Positions 11,928 through 22,957 of a DNA stretch of 64,000 bases are shown here, one piece after another (position 1 is the stretch's first letter; each line of letters starts with the position of its first letter). The position numbers and the translations under genes were made by a program. The DNA is taken from assembly GCA_028456385.1 (NCBI GenBank), contig JALNQF010000027.1, positions 62,001-126,000 on the forward strand, read 5' to 3'. The notes beneath the pieces were generated by a model. That model was not told where the DNA came from, did not search any database, and saw only the letters and a program-made list of their open reading frames with translations. This DNA comes from Ophiosphaerella korrae. Taxonomy: Eukaryota; Ascomycota; Dothideomycetes; Pleosporales; Phaeosphaeriaceae.

Positions 11928-12368
11928 TGCTCTGTGAAAATGTGCACTGCACGAGATACTTATAGAGGGGGTAAAACAGACAACAATGCCTAATGCTGAC
12001 TGCTTGTCGCTCTAGTTGCCCACTCACTTATCCCCAACTATGGTGCCCTCAACCCATTGATTGTAAATTGGCTGTCAGCACTAATAACCCTTCGGGATTA
12101 GCCGCACTGCTTACTCCCGCTAGCCGTACACTGAATCTTATTGGTCAAAAGTGGTGTGCTGCCCTGCTAAAAGAAACCCCAATTCTAACCCTGATATTAG
12201 GCCTGTCCTCGTATACTCTGCTGCGAAATGCAATCGAGTACATTCAATTTCAACCTTCTATTCAGATAGTTTACCAATACCAGTTAGTTACCAAGCAATC
12301 CCTGCCCATTGACTTCACGAAGGTCTCAACACTAATATTAATACCTTTGCCATTTGTAGAATGTATTA
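11928..12368. other. Intergenic, nothing recognised
   Basis: A 132-codon frame on the + strand (11993-12391) overlaps the 3' end of the neighbouring gene and has no recognisable motif; I treat it as chance. No repeat or RNA gene was seen. Confidence 0.4.
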
Positions 12369-13360
12369 CTATTCTTCAAACCTTACCATAGGATCCTTCG
12401 GATCTAGAGGGTCCTTCCCATTGAAATGCGCACTCTTCCTCTCCCTCGCTGACATCTTGGTAATATCGTAATGGTGACCACCTACTTTACCCCTGTTGCC
12501 GTGGGTAGTGGTGAATTGTTTCCACTTGTAACGATGGGTTAGCCAATACATTTTATCAAGCTGAAAGGAAGTAGGGAGATAACCTTACCTTGGCCTTCCA
12601 ACCCCACCGATCCACACCCTCCTTCGTCTTCCAAACTCCTACCATCCCCTTATCCCCATACTTCTCCACAAACTCCTTTTCAATATTGTACACACCTTTA
12701 ATCTCTATACCAGCATTCTTTGCATACGAGACAGCCTCCCACGGCCAAGTTTCCATCTCATCACACCCCTCCATAACCGGTACATCCCCCGTTATGCTTA
12801 CACAAGAATTTAAAAACGAGCCCAAGAGCGCAATCACAAAACCCAAATCTTTGATGGGAGAGTCGTTGCTAAGCAGTCTAGAGCGTTGGAGGGCATTCAG
12901 CGTAGCCAAGGTCGCAACGCCAATCATGGCACTAGTATCATTCCACCTCGGCCCATCATCCTGGCCCATCCACGGTCCGAGCTGCTCCTCCTGCGTCCAG
13001 TGCGCAAAAGCGCTTAGCCTGATCCAAAGCTCCACAGCGTCGGGCTCCTGGTTTCCCTTTACGCTCATGATCTTGTTGAAGTCTAAGAGTTGGTTCTCTA
13101 TGACTTCCTGGAGGCCGTACCCAGTCCAGTCGTTGGTGATATACATACCAAATATATCCTGATCGCATTTGGCAGCTGCGATATGGTGGACGCCAAGGAT
13201 CTTTTCGGCCGCTTTTGAGATGATGAACGGCCAGTCAGGGAAATCGGCAATGGGCTTGTAGTTGTATTTTAGGTACTCTGCCTCCTTTGCTTTGATGGCT
13301 TTGGGGGCGTGGGACTCGTCTTCGGCGTCGTCGTCGTCGTCGTCGTCATCGTCATCGTCA

Positions 13361-13399
<39 letters not shown>

Positions 13400-13658
13400 T
13401 CCTCGTGAGGTAAACTATAGTGCGGACGCGGGAGGGTAACATATTCGAGCTTGCGAGCGGCATCGTGCTGCGAGAGAAGTCGGTTAGTACAGACATGCCT
13501 GTTCCATCCGTGCGCTTCAGCCTCACCATAGCTGCAGCACTCGAGCTTGCTGACGCGTCGGCGTTATCGGAGTCGGGCGCGCTGTTCTTTTTGCCAGCGC
13601 GTGGCTTCTTGGCTGTTGCACTGTCAGTTTCAGCAACAGGGCGCTTGCGTGGTGGCAT
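12369..13658 (-). CDS. Conserved-looking nuclear acidic protein, 388 aa
   Basis: Three exons on the minus strand: 13527-13658, 12589-13467 and 12369-12524. The 59-bp intron 1 (GTGAGG..TACTAAC..CGCAG) and 64-bp intron 2 (GTAAGG..GGCTAAC..ACAAG) keep frame. Residues 1-25 are Lys/Arg-rich (MPPRKRP, KKPRAGKK), a likely nuclear signal. About 25 consecutive Asp residues (around residues 70-95) are encoded by a GAC/GAT trinucleotide tract at 13323-13400. The folded remainder contains WPFIISKAAEKILG, DDGPRWNDTSAMIG and WGWKAK. I do not recognise a named domain; similar unnamed proteins occur in ascomycetes as far as I recall. The Asp tract is a slippage-prone microsatellite and its length may vary between strains. 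Confidence 0.75.
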
Positions 13659-13768
13659 TGTGTAAGATTTAAATGAATTAAAGGGTAACGAAGAAGGTTG
13701 AAAAGAAGTGTCAACAAGGCAAGAACACAAGGGAAGCTTTAGTAGCTTGAGGCCGGCGCACTGACCTA

Positions 13769-13920
13769 GGCCGGCCCCGCGTTGACCTACATGTCAGAGC
13801 GTATCCCTGTCAAAGTTTGGCGAATCAGAGCGCAACAGCCAGTGTGATCTATAGCTGTGATTCGTCAGACCTTGACGGGGATGCGCTCCACCATGCGAAG
13901 GCACTGTGGGCCGGCCCCGC
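13769..13920. repeat. Hairpin locus bracketed by GGCCGGCCCCGC direct repeats
   Basis: Arms of 33 bp (13799-13831 and 13854-13886) are reverse complements with about six mismatches, mostly transitions, and a 22-bp loop. The hairpin is bracketed by two identical 12-bp direct repeats GGCCGGCCCCGC at 13769-13780 and 13909-13920. It lies upstream of the acidic-protein gene start at 13658. It may be a short non-autonomous element or a structured regulatory site; the direct repeats are longer than a typical target duplication. Confidence 0.65.
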
Positions 13921-14049
13921 ATTAGCGCGCTCATATGACGTCGGTACCACTAGCACAGACCAGCTGTCTGTCAGCCAGGCACGAGTTTGAACAGTCGTAT
14001 GCGTATAGTCATCAAAGGTAATTCAAAGTTATGCCAACCAGAATCGTCT

Positions 14050-14190
14050 TCCCGACGATTCATGTCACACCTTGGTGGGAATATAGACAACGTTACCGTT
14101 GGTGGCTATTCCGCAGGCGGACTCTCGGCGTTTCATCAATTGGTCTACGAACTCTACCATGTCCCGGCTACAGATGCTATCATCACATGA
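14050..14190 (+). pseudogene. Type-B carboxylesterase fragment
   Basis: A short open stretch reads DNVTVGGYSAGGLSAFHQL followed by a YELYHVP-type segment, the nucleophile elbow (GxSxG: GYSAG) and following helix typical of the carboxylesterase/type-B lipase family. Nothing else of the ~550-residue family is seen on either side, so it is a fragment of a lost gene. It sits at the left edge of the degradative gene block and may have belonged to it. Confidence 0.65.
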
Positions 14191-14648
14191 AGTATGCGCT
14201 GGCTCCAATAATTCCTCGTAGTTATGTGCGAAACTCTACCATGCTAATAACATTGCGCGAGCGGGCAAGCAACGTCAAGGGGATGATGGACAACTAAGCG
14301 TTGTAACCAATGAGCGCACAAGATACACCATTCATCATGTGCACAAGATAGATATATTCTTGCATCCATTAAATCAATTTTGCAGTGTGAATGGCACCTG
14401 CAAGGGGGGAATAACAGGATAATACAATAGCGCATCAAATCGAATCCATACATCGATTATATATGGACAGAACGACAGCGTGGACGATTGTTTGTTATCG
14501 CACTTGAGGGTAACACCGGGTCTGACCCGCCATCATGCTTTGTTCATACTTTATTATCTATATTAAACCAAAACTACGTTTTCACTACTCTCCGTAATGA
14601 AAAATAAACTACGGTCGAAAGAAGTTGAGCTAAAAGCCTAGCTGAACA
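14191..14648. other. Intergenic, nothing recognised
   Basis: This lies between the carboxylesterase relic and the 3' end of the NAT relic. A small CTTTCC repeat at the NAT C-terminus (14664-14680) encodes its Lys/Glu-rich tail. No other feature was recognised. Confidence 0.4.
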
Positions 14649-15671
14649 TCATGTGGGATTGCTTTCCTTTCCTTTCCTTTCCTCCTCAGTCAACTCAATA
14701 CCGAAGAATTCTTTCAAAGCGTCAATACGCTCATCTTCCGCCGTACATTCCTTCACAATCCGCCTATCTCGGCCAGTCGTCTCTCTGATAGTACCCTCAA
14801 GGAGGGTTAGGTTGCCAATAATTTCTTCACCCGCTTCATCCATTAGCATTTTTGTACTTGTGACGTATCTTGTGAAAAACGATCTCGGATGTGTAGACGT
14901 AAACCAGGACATTAATTCATAATCCTGGGGCAAGAATTCTGTCTCTGTGAAGCAATAGGTCGGCACCCACACGTTTTCTCCATCTTCAGAAGGGTTGAGG
15001 CAGACGTCATAGCACCATAGCTTGTTGGACTGAGTTCCGTATGATTCTGCGATAGAGCGTGACTGTACTCGTATCCTCCGTGGAGCGATACTAGTCGTTT
15101 CGAAACCATCCTTCAACGGGTATGGTAGGTTAGGACCCATGGAGCCCATTCCGACGTCTACGACGTACCACTCGCTATCTAATCGGACAAGATTGAGCAT
15201 GTGATTCCATCCGTCATAAGTCTCAGGTTAGTTGCGTCGGACTTCTGGGTAAGGACTCATTGCTCGCGATACACGACCTCCGCAATTGCGCAACTCGTAG
15301 CCGAGCGCGCGTAGCACAGCTCCGAAGAAGGTGTTGTTCTCCATGCACCGGCCACCACGACGCCGGCGAACGGCCTTCGTATACAAGTCTGCTACGTCGA
15401 GAGTGATGATTTTGTGTGCAGAGTAGTGAAGTTCGAGATTCTCAAAAGGGACTTTACAAAGGTGATGTCTGGACAGGGCTTGCACGAATGGCAGCCCATG
15501 CTCTTTGGTTGTAGCTAAGGATTTATCTGACAAGAGAGGCGAGTCAAGATATTTCTGTGGAAGCCCGATGAGACTGAAATAATCATGCAACTGAGCAAGG
15601 CTATAGCGTGGACGATCCTCTTCGCGTAGCGGAAGTTGAGTCAGAGTCGTGGGTGGCGAAGCACGCGACAT
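14649..15671 (-). pseudogene. Arylamine N-acyltransferase (NAT family) with in-frame stop
   Basis: A single long frame of 341 codons is interrupted only by TAA at 15228-15230. NAT enzymes move an acyl group from acyl-CoA to an arylamine through a Cys-His-Asp triad. All three landmarks are present: RRGGRCMENN (Cys near residue 110), GWNHMLNLV (His) and VVDVGMG (Asp). The stop lies between the Cys and His parts, so only a truncated, inactive protein could be made without read-through. No splice pair removes it. CAA-to-TAA is a C-to-T transition, fitting RIP. In Fusarium the related FDB2/NAT1 enzyme N-malonylates 2-aminophenol; a malonyl-CoA-synthetase-like relic lies at 34122, which makes that substrate plausible here (inference). 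Confidence 0.85.
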
Positions 15672-16404
15672 TGTTGTTAGGCACGTGTATTATATGTGAT
15701 TTGGGCGTGTTTGCAAGGACAGAAGTGTAGATATATGTCTAGCGCAAGGCATAGGTTGTATCCACGGTATCAAGCTACAAAGATTATACACACGACGTAC
15801 GCGGAACCTGCGGAACTTGAGCCACACTATAAAGGTCGAGAAGTGTCTAAAGGTTAGGTGTGATCAGGCAACGACTCCTAGAACCAGTAGGAGTGTGACT
15901 GGTCAGGAGCCAGGTGCCAGGTGCCGAATGATAAGAAGGAATGCCAACGACGGTTCCGATTTCCGATGACGGGAGTCGGGGAAAGACCGGGGGGAAGACC
16001 GGGGTTTACAAGCACGCATCTAGCCGCGTAGTCACAATTTCATGTGCTCTTTTTGGTTTCATCCTTATCCTGTACACCCACGCGTTTCACGGATTACATG
16101 CGCCTCAAACTTTATCGATGCAAGAAGAAGGCATGCTTTCGATTTCACTGTCACTAATCCCCTGGCGTAAGTTATTATTCCATTTCAACAACTCCGTTCC
16201 ATTACTACTATACTATGGTTGGTCCATCCAGTCTTTAATATACAGTTCAAAACATGTAAAACTATCTACATAACTATGACCAAAAACAACATCTTCGAAG
16301 ATACATCCCTCCCGCTTCGCTTATGGAAGTACCTCGGTAGACCACTATGAGTTATGTTCCTGTTCTGGTATCGTATGATATCATAATCTATAAGTCTCAA
16401 GCTA
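15672..16404. other. Intergenic, nothing recognised
   Basis: It contains the upstream region of the NAT relic. A 110-codon + strand frame (15941-16273) with one hydrophobic segment has no family resemblance and is not called. Confidence 0.4.
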
Positions 16405-17984
16405 CTAAACAGTCTTGCTTGAACCAGAGTTATCACTGCAATCAAACGTTCTTGCGATGAAACCACTTGCGAATGCATCTCGAATTGCAGCAGAAACGCC
16501 ATACCTAGGCATGTTAGCATTTGGAGTGTCTGAGAAATATGGAAAACGTACGTTCCAGCAACGACCATGAACAGGCCGAAGGTGCAAATCAACGCATGGA
16601 ATCCAAATATTGCTCTCTGTCCGATTGATCCGGATCTGTAAGATCTGAAATCGTACATCCACAGGAGTGTCGGGTATACAAGGCTGAATGGTGCAAAACA
16701 CAGCCCACCAGCTAGACCAAGTAAAAAGTTCAAGATAGGGACTGCTTGGGACACGACGAAACCGGCTATTCCTAGGGTCAGATTGATAGTGAGCCACGCA
16801 GACCAATGAACGACAGTATTTGCCTGGAGATGCTTTGAGTCTCGGAGCAAGCGGACAAAGACGTATTTCGCCGCAACGTGTTGGTAGATGCCAACGCTGA
16901 TGACTAGCCCAGGAAGCGCAATACCGTAAGAGACTTTTTTCCGTAGTATCCCCGCGCTACCAAAAGCAGGCGAAGAAAGCCAGACGCCAGCGTAGCGGTA
17001 TATGAGCACCGAGAAAGTGAGATATATAATGCCAACAGTGATACCAGCCACGATGGCAGCTTTGCGGTAATCTTTAGGCTGGCGCATTTCTGAGATGACA
17101 GGCAGATACATGGAGGAGCCACTCGTACTGATGAAGATGTTGGCTGATGATAACATCGCTATGACGAAGGTTGGATACGCAATCGCGTTGAATCCGAGGT
17201 CGAAGTCTCCAGTAGCTGGCGCCGCTGCAGGGCGATCTTGCTGCGAGAGAGCGACAGTGAATACGAAGACCGAGAGGAAGAAGGTTATGAATCCGAACCA
17301 GGTCAGCCAGCCGAGACGGGAAAATGTGCGAATAGAAGAGCACATCGTGATCAAAATCGCGGAGACCAGGGCAAAAACTACAGTGCAAGCGCTATGATCA
17401 GACAGGGCGTTAAAGGCAGTTGATGTCGATACAATTCCTCCAGCAGAAACTAGGGTCTGGGCGATGGCAATTTGGACTCCAACGAGCTCGCCGCCTGCAC
17501 GTCCCCAAAGGAAGCCCATCATGTCAGCTAGCACTTCACGAAGTGTCAGCACTTGCGAGTGGCTTAGTGTGGCATTCGTGATGCCTGTCGCAAAAGTCTC
17601 CTAGGAGTAGGGCAGTATCTACACATTGTATTGGTCAGAACAACTTTCTGGAGATATTTAGACCATTCAACTCCAACATACATGTATTCAAAGCAGTCCA
17701 TCCCACAATGGAAAAACCACCGCCTATGGCACTAAGCGCTGCCAAAGCTTCTGGAACACTCAGAATGCTCATTGCAAACTCAATCTTAGTGAACACAATA
17801 GCGGCTCGCTGCCAGCTGACAATTCTGAACTGGACGCCGTCAATATTCACTTGAAAAATTTCATATGATTCACCTTCCTACGGTTCTGATAGCATCATTA
17901 TCACTTGTCGAATCGGATACAGCTGCTTTGTCGTTGGCATAAGCCAACTGCTTTCTCGTTGTCAGAAATAGTTTGGGTAGCCAT
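16405..17984 (-). pseudogene. Amino acid transporter (Aa_trans/AVT family), frameshifted
   Basis: A multi-pass membrane protein like fungal neutral amino acid permeases. Reconstructed exons are about 17682-17984, 16552-17618 and 16405-16504. Intron 17619-17681 (GTATGT..TGTAG) and intron 16505-16551 (GTACGT..GCTAAC..CCTAG) are well formed, and the last exon supplies the family-typical tail [20 protein letters not shown]. Landmarks include [24 protein letters not shown] and IYRYAGVW. One extra T in a TTTT run (17592-17595, + strand AAAA) shifts frame just after intron 1 (LLGDF then FATGI in the next frame), and the first ~45 codons need at least one more shift. Likely a dead gene; a homopolymer sequencing error alone would not explain the 5' damage. 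It neighbours the NAT and aldo/keto reductase genes and may have imported substrates or nitrogen products. Confidence 0.8.
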
Positions 17985-18377
17985 AATTGGAAAAATGGGA
18001 CACAGCAAAGCAATTTGTGATGTGCTGGGTGCGAAGCAGATCGCGCAAGAAGATGTAGTTATACATGAGCATGTGCGGGGACTCCGCCCTTATCGCAATA
18101 GCATGGCAGGAGTCATAGGCATGCATTAAACATTTGCGGAGATACCACCCTAATCAAAACTGGCGTGAATTTAGAGCGGGGGGGGTTACCGGGTATCAAT
18201 CGGGAAGAGAATCCACCTTGGGCACTTCTATCGGATAGCGGTTCCTCATAAGGTGCATCAGAACACATTCCTTTCAGCTTCTTGCATCAGCATAACCGAC
18301 GTCAATCCATTCAGAATATCTCCCTTTAATCTCCAGAAACTAGGTCGCTTAACGCAAAATTCTTGTCCGTCGACACT
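17985..18377. promoter_or_regulatory. Divergent intergenic region, transporter relic / aldo-keto reductase
   Basis: The start codons of the transporter relic (17984, minus) and aldo/keto reductase relic (18378, plus) face away from each other over 393 bp. A G-rich run (18179-18186) is visible. No specific operator was identified. Confidence 0.4.
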
Positions 18378-19645
18378 ATGGTGAAGACACTACGTTTTGC
18401 GGAATTAGAAGTCCCAGTCCCTGGCTTCGGTGCGATGGGAATTAGCTTCGCACTTGGTAATAACCTCACATACGAGGAGGCTGAGCCTGTCCTCCTCAAG
18501 GCTTTGGAATTAGGCTGTACATTTTGGGACACCGCTGTAAGCGCTGCAACATGCTTTATGTCTTAACCGCATCCATAACTCACTTCTACCTCAAGGTGTC
18601 ATACCGAGCCGGTGTGAACGAAAAGATCCCTGGGTGACTTTATCAGAAAACACAATGTCCGCGATAACATCTTCCGTACGTATGGGTCGTCAACTTCTAC
18701 AAACTTTTCTAACGTGCCACACACCAAATAGTCGCCTCAAAGTGCGGCATTGCTTGTTTCGAAGATGGCGAAGTTACCAATTCAGCGTCCCATATACGAA
18801 CTTATATGGACGGCACTATTGAGAGACTTGGCTTTACACCTGACCTATATTACCTTCATAAAATCGACCCTCGTGCGTATATCAAGCAATTAGATCTATA
18901 TTTCCCACACCCTTGCTTAACAAATCTCACAGATACGCCTCTAGAGGAGTCAATTCCTGTACTCGAATCGCTGCGTAAAGAAGGTAAAACGAAATATATC
19001 GGGCTCTCGGAACCCTCAGCCCAGACACTGAGAAAAGCAAACTCGAGTAGGTGCTACATCAATCATCGTCAAACACAAAGTTTATCCCATTTACTTGTTA
19101 CAGTTGCCAGAATACACGCAGTCCAAGCAGAATATTCTGCCTTCGGAACTCTCCATGAATCTGATGGCCTCATCGCTACCGCTCGCGAGCTCGATATTGC
19201 CTTTGTTGCTTTTGGCCCGTTAGGGCACGGCTGGCTTGTCGACTACTTTCCTTACCAAACGCCTGATGACTTCGAACCTGATGATTACCGTCGCTGCAGT
19301 ACGCTTATTTCCTCATCTTGCTCTCTAGGCTCTGCTGATTGCACTATAGTTCCTAAGTTCCAAGGCGACAATTTCTATGCTAACAAGCGAATCAGCGAGG
19401 GGTTCAAGAAACTTGCGGAACGGAAAGGCTGCTCGCTGACGCAAGTTGCCTTGGCATGGGTCGCCGCTCAGGGGATGATCTCCATCCCAGGGACGACAAA
19501 ACCGGGACGTTTGGAAGAAAATTTCGCTTCGAGGGATATTGAGTTGACAGACGAAGATCAGAGGGAGATGCGTGCAGTCATTGATTCTTTGAAGCCGCAG
19601 GGTGACCGGTACGACGAAAAAGCGCTGTTGAACATGGGAAATTGA
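18378..19645 (+). pseudogene. Aldo/keto reductase, one frameshift
   Basis: NADPH-dependent AKR of the YakC/pyridoxal-reductase-like fungal type. Six exons: 18378-18536, 18596-18675, 18732-18872, 18933-19046, 19104-19298 and 19350-19645. Landmarks are [15 protein letters not shown] (Asp of the tetrad), [10 protein letters not shown] (catalytic His in YLHKID), [38 protein letters not shown] and [14 protein letters not shown]. All five introns splice in frame, but exon 2 has one extra base: ATCCCTGGGTGA at 18626-18637 must lose a C (18628-18630) to read KILGDF. Apart from that single indel the gene looks functional, so recent inactivation or a base-call error are both possible. Confidence 0.83.
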
Positions 19646-19838
19646 AATTGCAATCCCTAGTTACAGTAACTGGGCGTCTATTGAGCATTATAGTCATCAA
19701 GAAAGCATATTAGGGGCTAAGTTATCAAGATCCACTATAGACATCCTGTGAGATAAATCGACTAATACATAGCAATATAGGAATGCAAGAACACGCTTCG
19801 GTCAAAGAGTTTCACCTGCTGTACGCGGTTCACGAATA

Positions 19839-21198
19839 CTGTACTAGCGCAAAAGTTTGGAACGCCAAGCTCAACTCACCGTGCACCTCCAAACAACCTC
19901 ATCACTTCAACCTACCACAACTATGGCTACACCGCGCCAATTCGGACAAGAGATAGATGGAAATGCTCGCAGAAGGCCAAATATTAGTCTGGAGTCACGC
20001 AACCAGATTGTTGGGATGGTATTAGCTGGTGCAGGGCACTCCGAAGCTGCAAGGCAGTTCAACTGTACACACTCAGCTGTGAGCAAGATTATGAAAAAGT
20101 ACCACGAAACAGGCAACGTCAAAGATAAACCTCGCAGTGGCCGTCCACCTATACTATCGCTACGTCAGAAGAAGCTCATCTATCGCAAGGCTCGCGCACA
20201 GCCAAAGCTAGAGTATTTAGAGCTTGCTGAAGCCGCCGTATTCGTAGCAGCAGATGGGACTTGTTCGAAGCTACCCAGCCACCCAGCCACGATACACTAT
20301 ACCGCTGCCTTAAAGGTTATAACCTCACTAATCACCGCTGCAAAAAGCGACCAAAACTCAAGCCTATCCATGCTCAGAAACGCCGGCAGTTCTGTCGACA
20401 GTATCGCTACTTTCAGTGGCACTCGCGTACACTCAAATTCTCAGATGAGTGCTCTCTTCAGAAGGGCTCTAGCCACAACTGTGAGTGGTGTTTTCGGTTC
20501 CCGTGGGAGAAGTGGAAACCAGAGATGATAACTGAGGTTGACGTCCATCAGCGCCCTGCCCAGATGGTATGGGCATCTATATGGCTGGATGAACTTGGTA
20601 GACCGCGCCGCAGTCCACTCGTTATTATGGAGAGAGATGAGCATGCACGACGACGTGGCTACTCCAGCAAAAGTTACATTAAAGCTATTCGTAGAGGCCT
20701 ACTGCCTAACTGGCGGCGGTCTCAGCTTTTCATGCAGGATAACGCGCGCATACACACCTCGCGCGCAACGATGAGATAGATGGCTCAACACCACATCACA
20801 CCTATAACCTGGCCACCTTACTCACCTGATCTCAACCCAATTGAGCACCTCTGGTGGCATCTTAAGAAGATGATGCATAAGCACTACCCACAATATAATA
20901 ACTCCTCACGAGCTAAAGAGGAGTGGGAGGGCTTCTGCGGCGCGTTGAAGGAGTGCTGGCGGCGTATACCAGGTACGCTTATACGCAAGCTCATCATGAG
21001 TATGCCGAGGAGGATTGAAGCTTGTAGGCGCGCGCGAGGCTGGCAGACTAAATACTGATTCAATCATCTTCAAATACATAAAAAACCCCGATTTTCTATA
21101 TAATTTTGAGTGGTGGGTGGTTGTAAACGATGAGGCGTTAATCTCGTGTTGGGCGCGCACGTGCCACGCTGTTACAAACTTTTGCGGAGTGACAGTGC
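19839..21198 (+). mobile_element. Tc1/mariner-type DNA transposon, inactive
   Basis: About 1.36 kb between imperfect terminal inverted repeats (left from 19839, right 21171-21198; shared core GCAAAAGTTTGkAAC). TA dinucleotides lie just outside (19837-19838 and 21199-21200), as expected for the Tc1/mariner target duplication. The transposase inside is broken (separate entry). The outermost bases of the TIRs differ by a few nucleotides, so exact ends are uncertain. It has inserted between the aldo/keto reductase and metallo-beta-lactamase genes of the degradative block. Confidence 0.8.
19923..21058 (+). pseudogene. Tc1-like transposase with frameshift and stop
   Basis: The N-terminal helix-turn-helix region (EAARQFNCTHSAVSKIMKKY, then KPRSGRPP) is followed by a DDE_3-type catalytic core: FSDECS (first Asp), FMQDNARIHTS (second Asp) and YSPDLNPIEHLWW (Glu). 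The second Asp and the Glu are 34 residues apart, the DD34E spacing of Tc1 elements. The frame shifts near 20256-20262 (DGT to FEATQ), and TAG at 20777-20779 replaces what is usually Trp (TGG to TAG). The product cannot be made intact. Confidence 0.85.
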
Positions 21199-21200
21199 TA

Positions 21201-21853
21201 TCTACAAAAGCTCGGTTGCCCTCCATATATTTGCATAGGTGAGCTTACCAGGACAATTAAAACGGACTGTTTGCAGCGTCTCCGCCTTACCGGCCTGTTT
21301 TGAATTATGGAACCAAGCTTCGGAACATTTTGCGACGCCAACGATTCGGAGAGTTAGTAGCTAAGTGGTACATCCGTGGGTATTTGCCACAATACTGGCC
21401 CCGACCACCTCTAAGGTTGTTGTCGTGGTTTTTTGTACGTCAGCTTGCCGAAGGTCTCGCCTACCATGACTTAATGAGACCATTAAGTGTAAAGCCCAGC
21501 CCCTTCCCCGCATTTCGAGGTCAGGCCTGTCCACACCCCCAGTACTGCTTGCCAATTTGGCAGTCTCAGCTAGGTTCCCATACTTACCCCGCGTCCCCTG
21601 TCATTCATCAGTGCCAATCTAGAAACCAGTCTAACCAGTTCTTAAGCAACACTCAAGCATACTTGACTGTATATCGAGCCGTCCTTATTAAGCCCACATT
21701 TCCAAATCCCGTCAAGAAACTATTTGTCTAGTTAGGATCCTTGCACATAACCATTTTATAAAGCGATTATACCAAAACAACTATACATACGTGCTAAATG
21801 CTCCTACCTTTTAACACCCTCACTTTGACCATTTTCACATCCCCTACCCAGAA
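21201..21853. other. Intergenic, nothing recognised
   Basis: A 143-codon + frame (21300-21731) is low in recognisable motifs and Pro/Leu rich; treated as chance. Upstream region of the metallo-beta-lactamase relic. Confidence 0.4.
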
Positions 21854-22957
21854 ATGGAAGACCCACAACAACCTCCGAATCTCAATATTCCACATTCCTG
21901 CAATACCGTAAAGGTTTCCATCATCGACACAACAAGCCAATTGAGCAAGTTTCCGACATGGACTTTCGTGGACCCTCAAATTTCAGGGTGGACTGATATA
22001 GACTGTCGCTCTTACTGTTTTCTTATCCAGCACACTAGCAGTGGGAGTAAATACGATACCCTTCTCTTTGACCTTGGGGTACGTAAGGACTGGGAAAATT
22101 GCCCAACTGCATTCGTTGCAGCAGTCAAGCAGGCAGGCTCCAAAATCGAAGTTGAAAAGGATGTTGCAACAACCTTAAGCGAAAATGGAGTAGACTTGGC
22201 CAATGTCGGAGCCATCATTTGGTCTCACTGGAACGTTCCCTGGCTCAACAGACGTCATCGTGGGACCAGGCTTCAAATCACATCATGTGCCTGCCTTCCC
22301 GACCGTCAAGGACTCTCACGTGGACGAACGCGCATGGCAGGGCCGCGAGCTTCGCGAAATTGGCTTTGTGAGAGACGATGCAGGACTAAAGATTGGTAGA
22401 TTCCAAGCGTTTGACTTTTATAGCGACGAGAGTTTCTATCTTTTGCATACCCCGCGCCATACAATCGAGCATATGTCGGCTCTTGCCCGTACCACGGTCG
22501 ACCCCCCCCCCCAACCTTCATATTCATGGGCGGAGACATTGCACACCATGCATGCGAATTCCGCCCAACGACCTATATGCCATTGCCCCAAGCGATTTCT
22601 CCACATCCATTCAGAAATGCGCTCTCGCGGCCGCCCGTTGTTTGCCCTGGCGAGATTTTTGTTGCTATCCACCCGAAGAAGAGCCGCACGGAACCAGTTT
22701 TGCAACCCAGCAAACCGCTGAGGGAGGGTGGCATCTCGATGCCCGTCGAAGCAACACGCAGTATCGAAAAGATGACGGAGTCTGATGCTTACCACAATAT
22801 TTTTCCAGTCATCGCCCATGATAATAGTCTGCTCGACGTTGTAGATTTCTACCCTAAGCCAGCAAACGATTGGCTCGCCAAAGGTTGGAAGGAAGAAAGT
22901 AAATGGGCATTTCTGAGCTCTTTTGACACTGGCAGTAGGTTACATAGTTCTCCCTAG
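21854..22957 (+). pseudogene. Metallo-beta-lactamase fold protein, Zn-motif deleted
   Basis: Three frame segments make one protein of the fungal MBL group: 21854-~22235 ([17 protein letters not shown]..., [23 protein letters not shown]), ~22236-22501 ([22 protein letters not shown]) and ~22513-22957 ([26 protein letters not shown]). At 22230-22240 the sequence goes from SHW almost directly to TFPGS, so the HxHxDH zinc-binding stretch that should follow SHW is missing, with loss of frame. A C11 homopolymer (22502-22512) restores the original frame. Two conserved glycines of the HTPGHTxGH motif read Arg and Glu. It is therefore dead. In Fusarium the FDB1-cluster MBL1 opens the benzoxazolinone ring; similarity of role is inference. 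Confidence 0.82.

Noticed and set aside
12590..13162. 190-codon + strand frame
   Set aside because: It is antisense to the spliced acidic-protein gene, whose exons and introns are coherent.
15941..16273. 110-codon + frame with a hydrophobic segment
   Set aside because: No motif, no splice continuation, and the neighbours account for the conserved sequence.
16505..16551. Long C-terminal extension of the amino acid transporter (to 16266)
   Set aside because: A 47-bp intron with a GCTAAC branch point restores the family-typical C-terminus ending at 16405.
21300..21731. 143-codon + frame between the Tc1 element and the MBL relic
   Set aside because: Low-complexity Pro/Leu/Gln composition and no recognisable domain.
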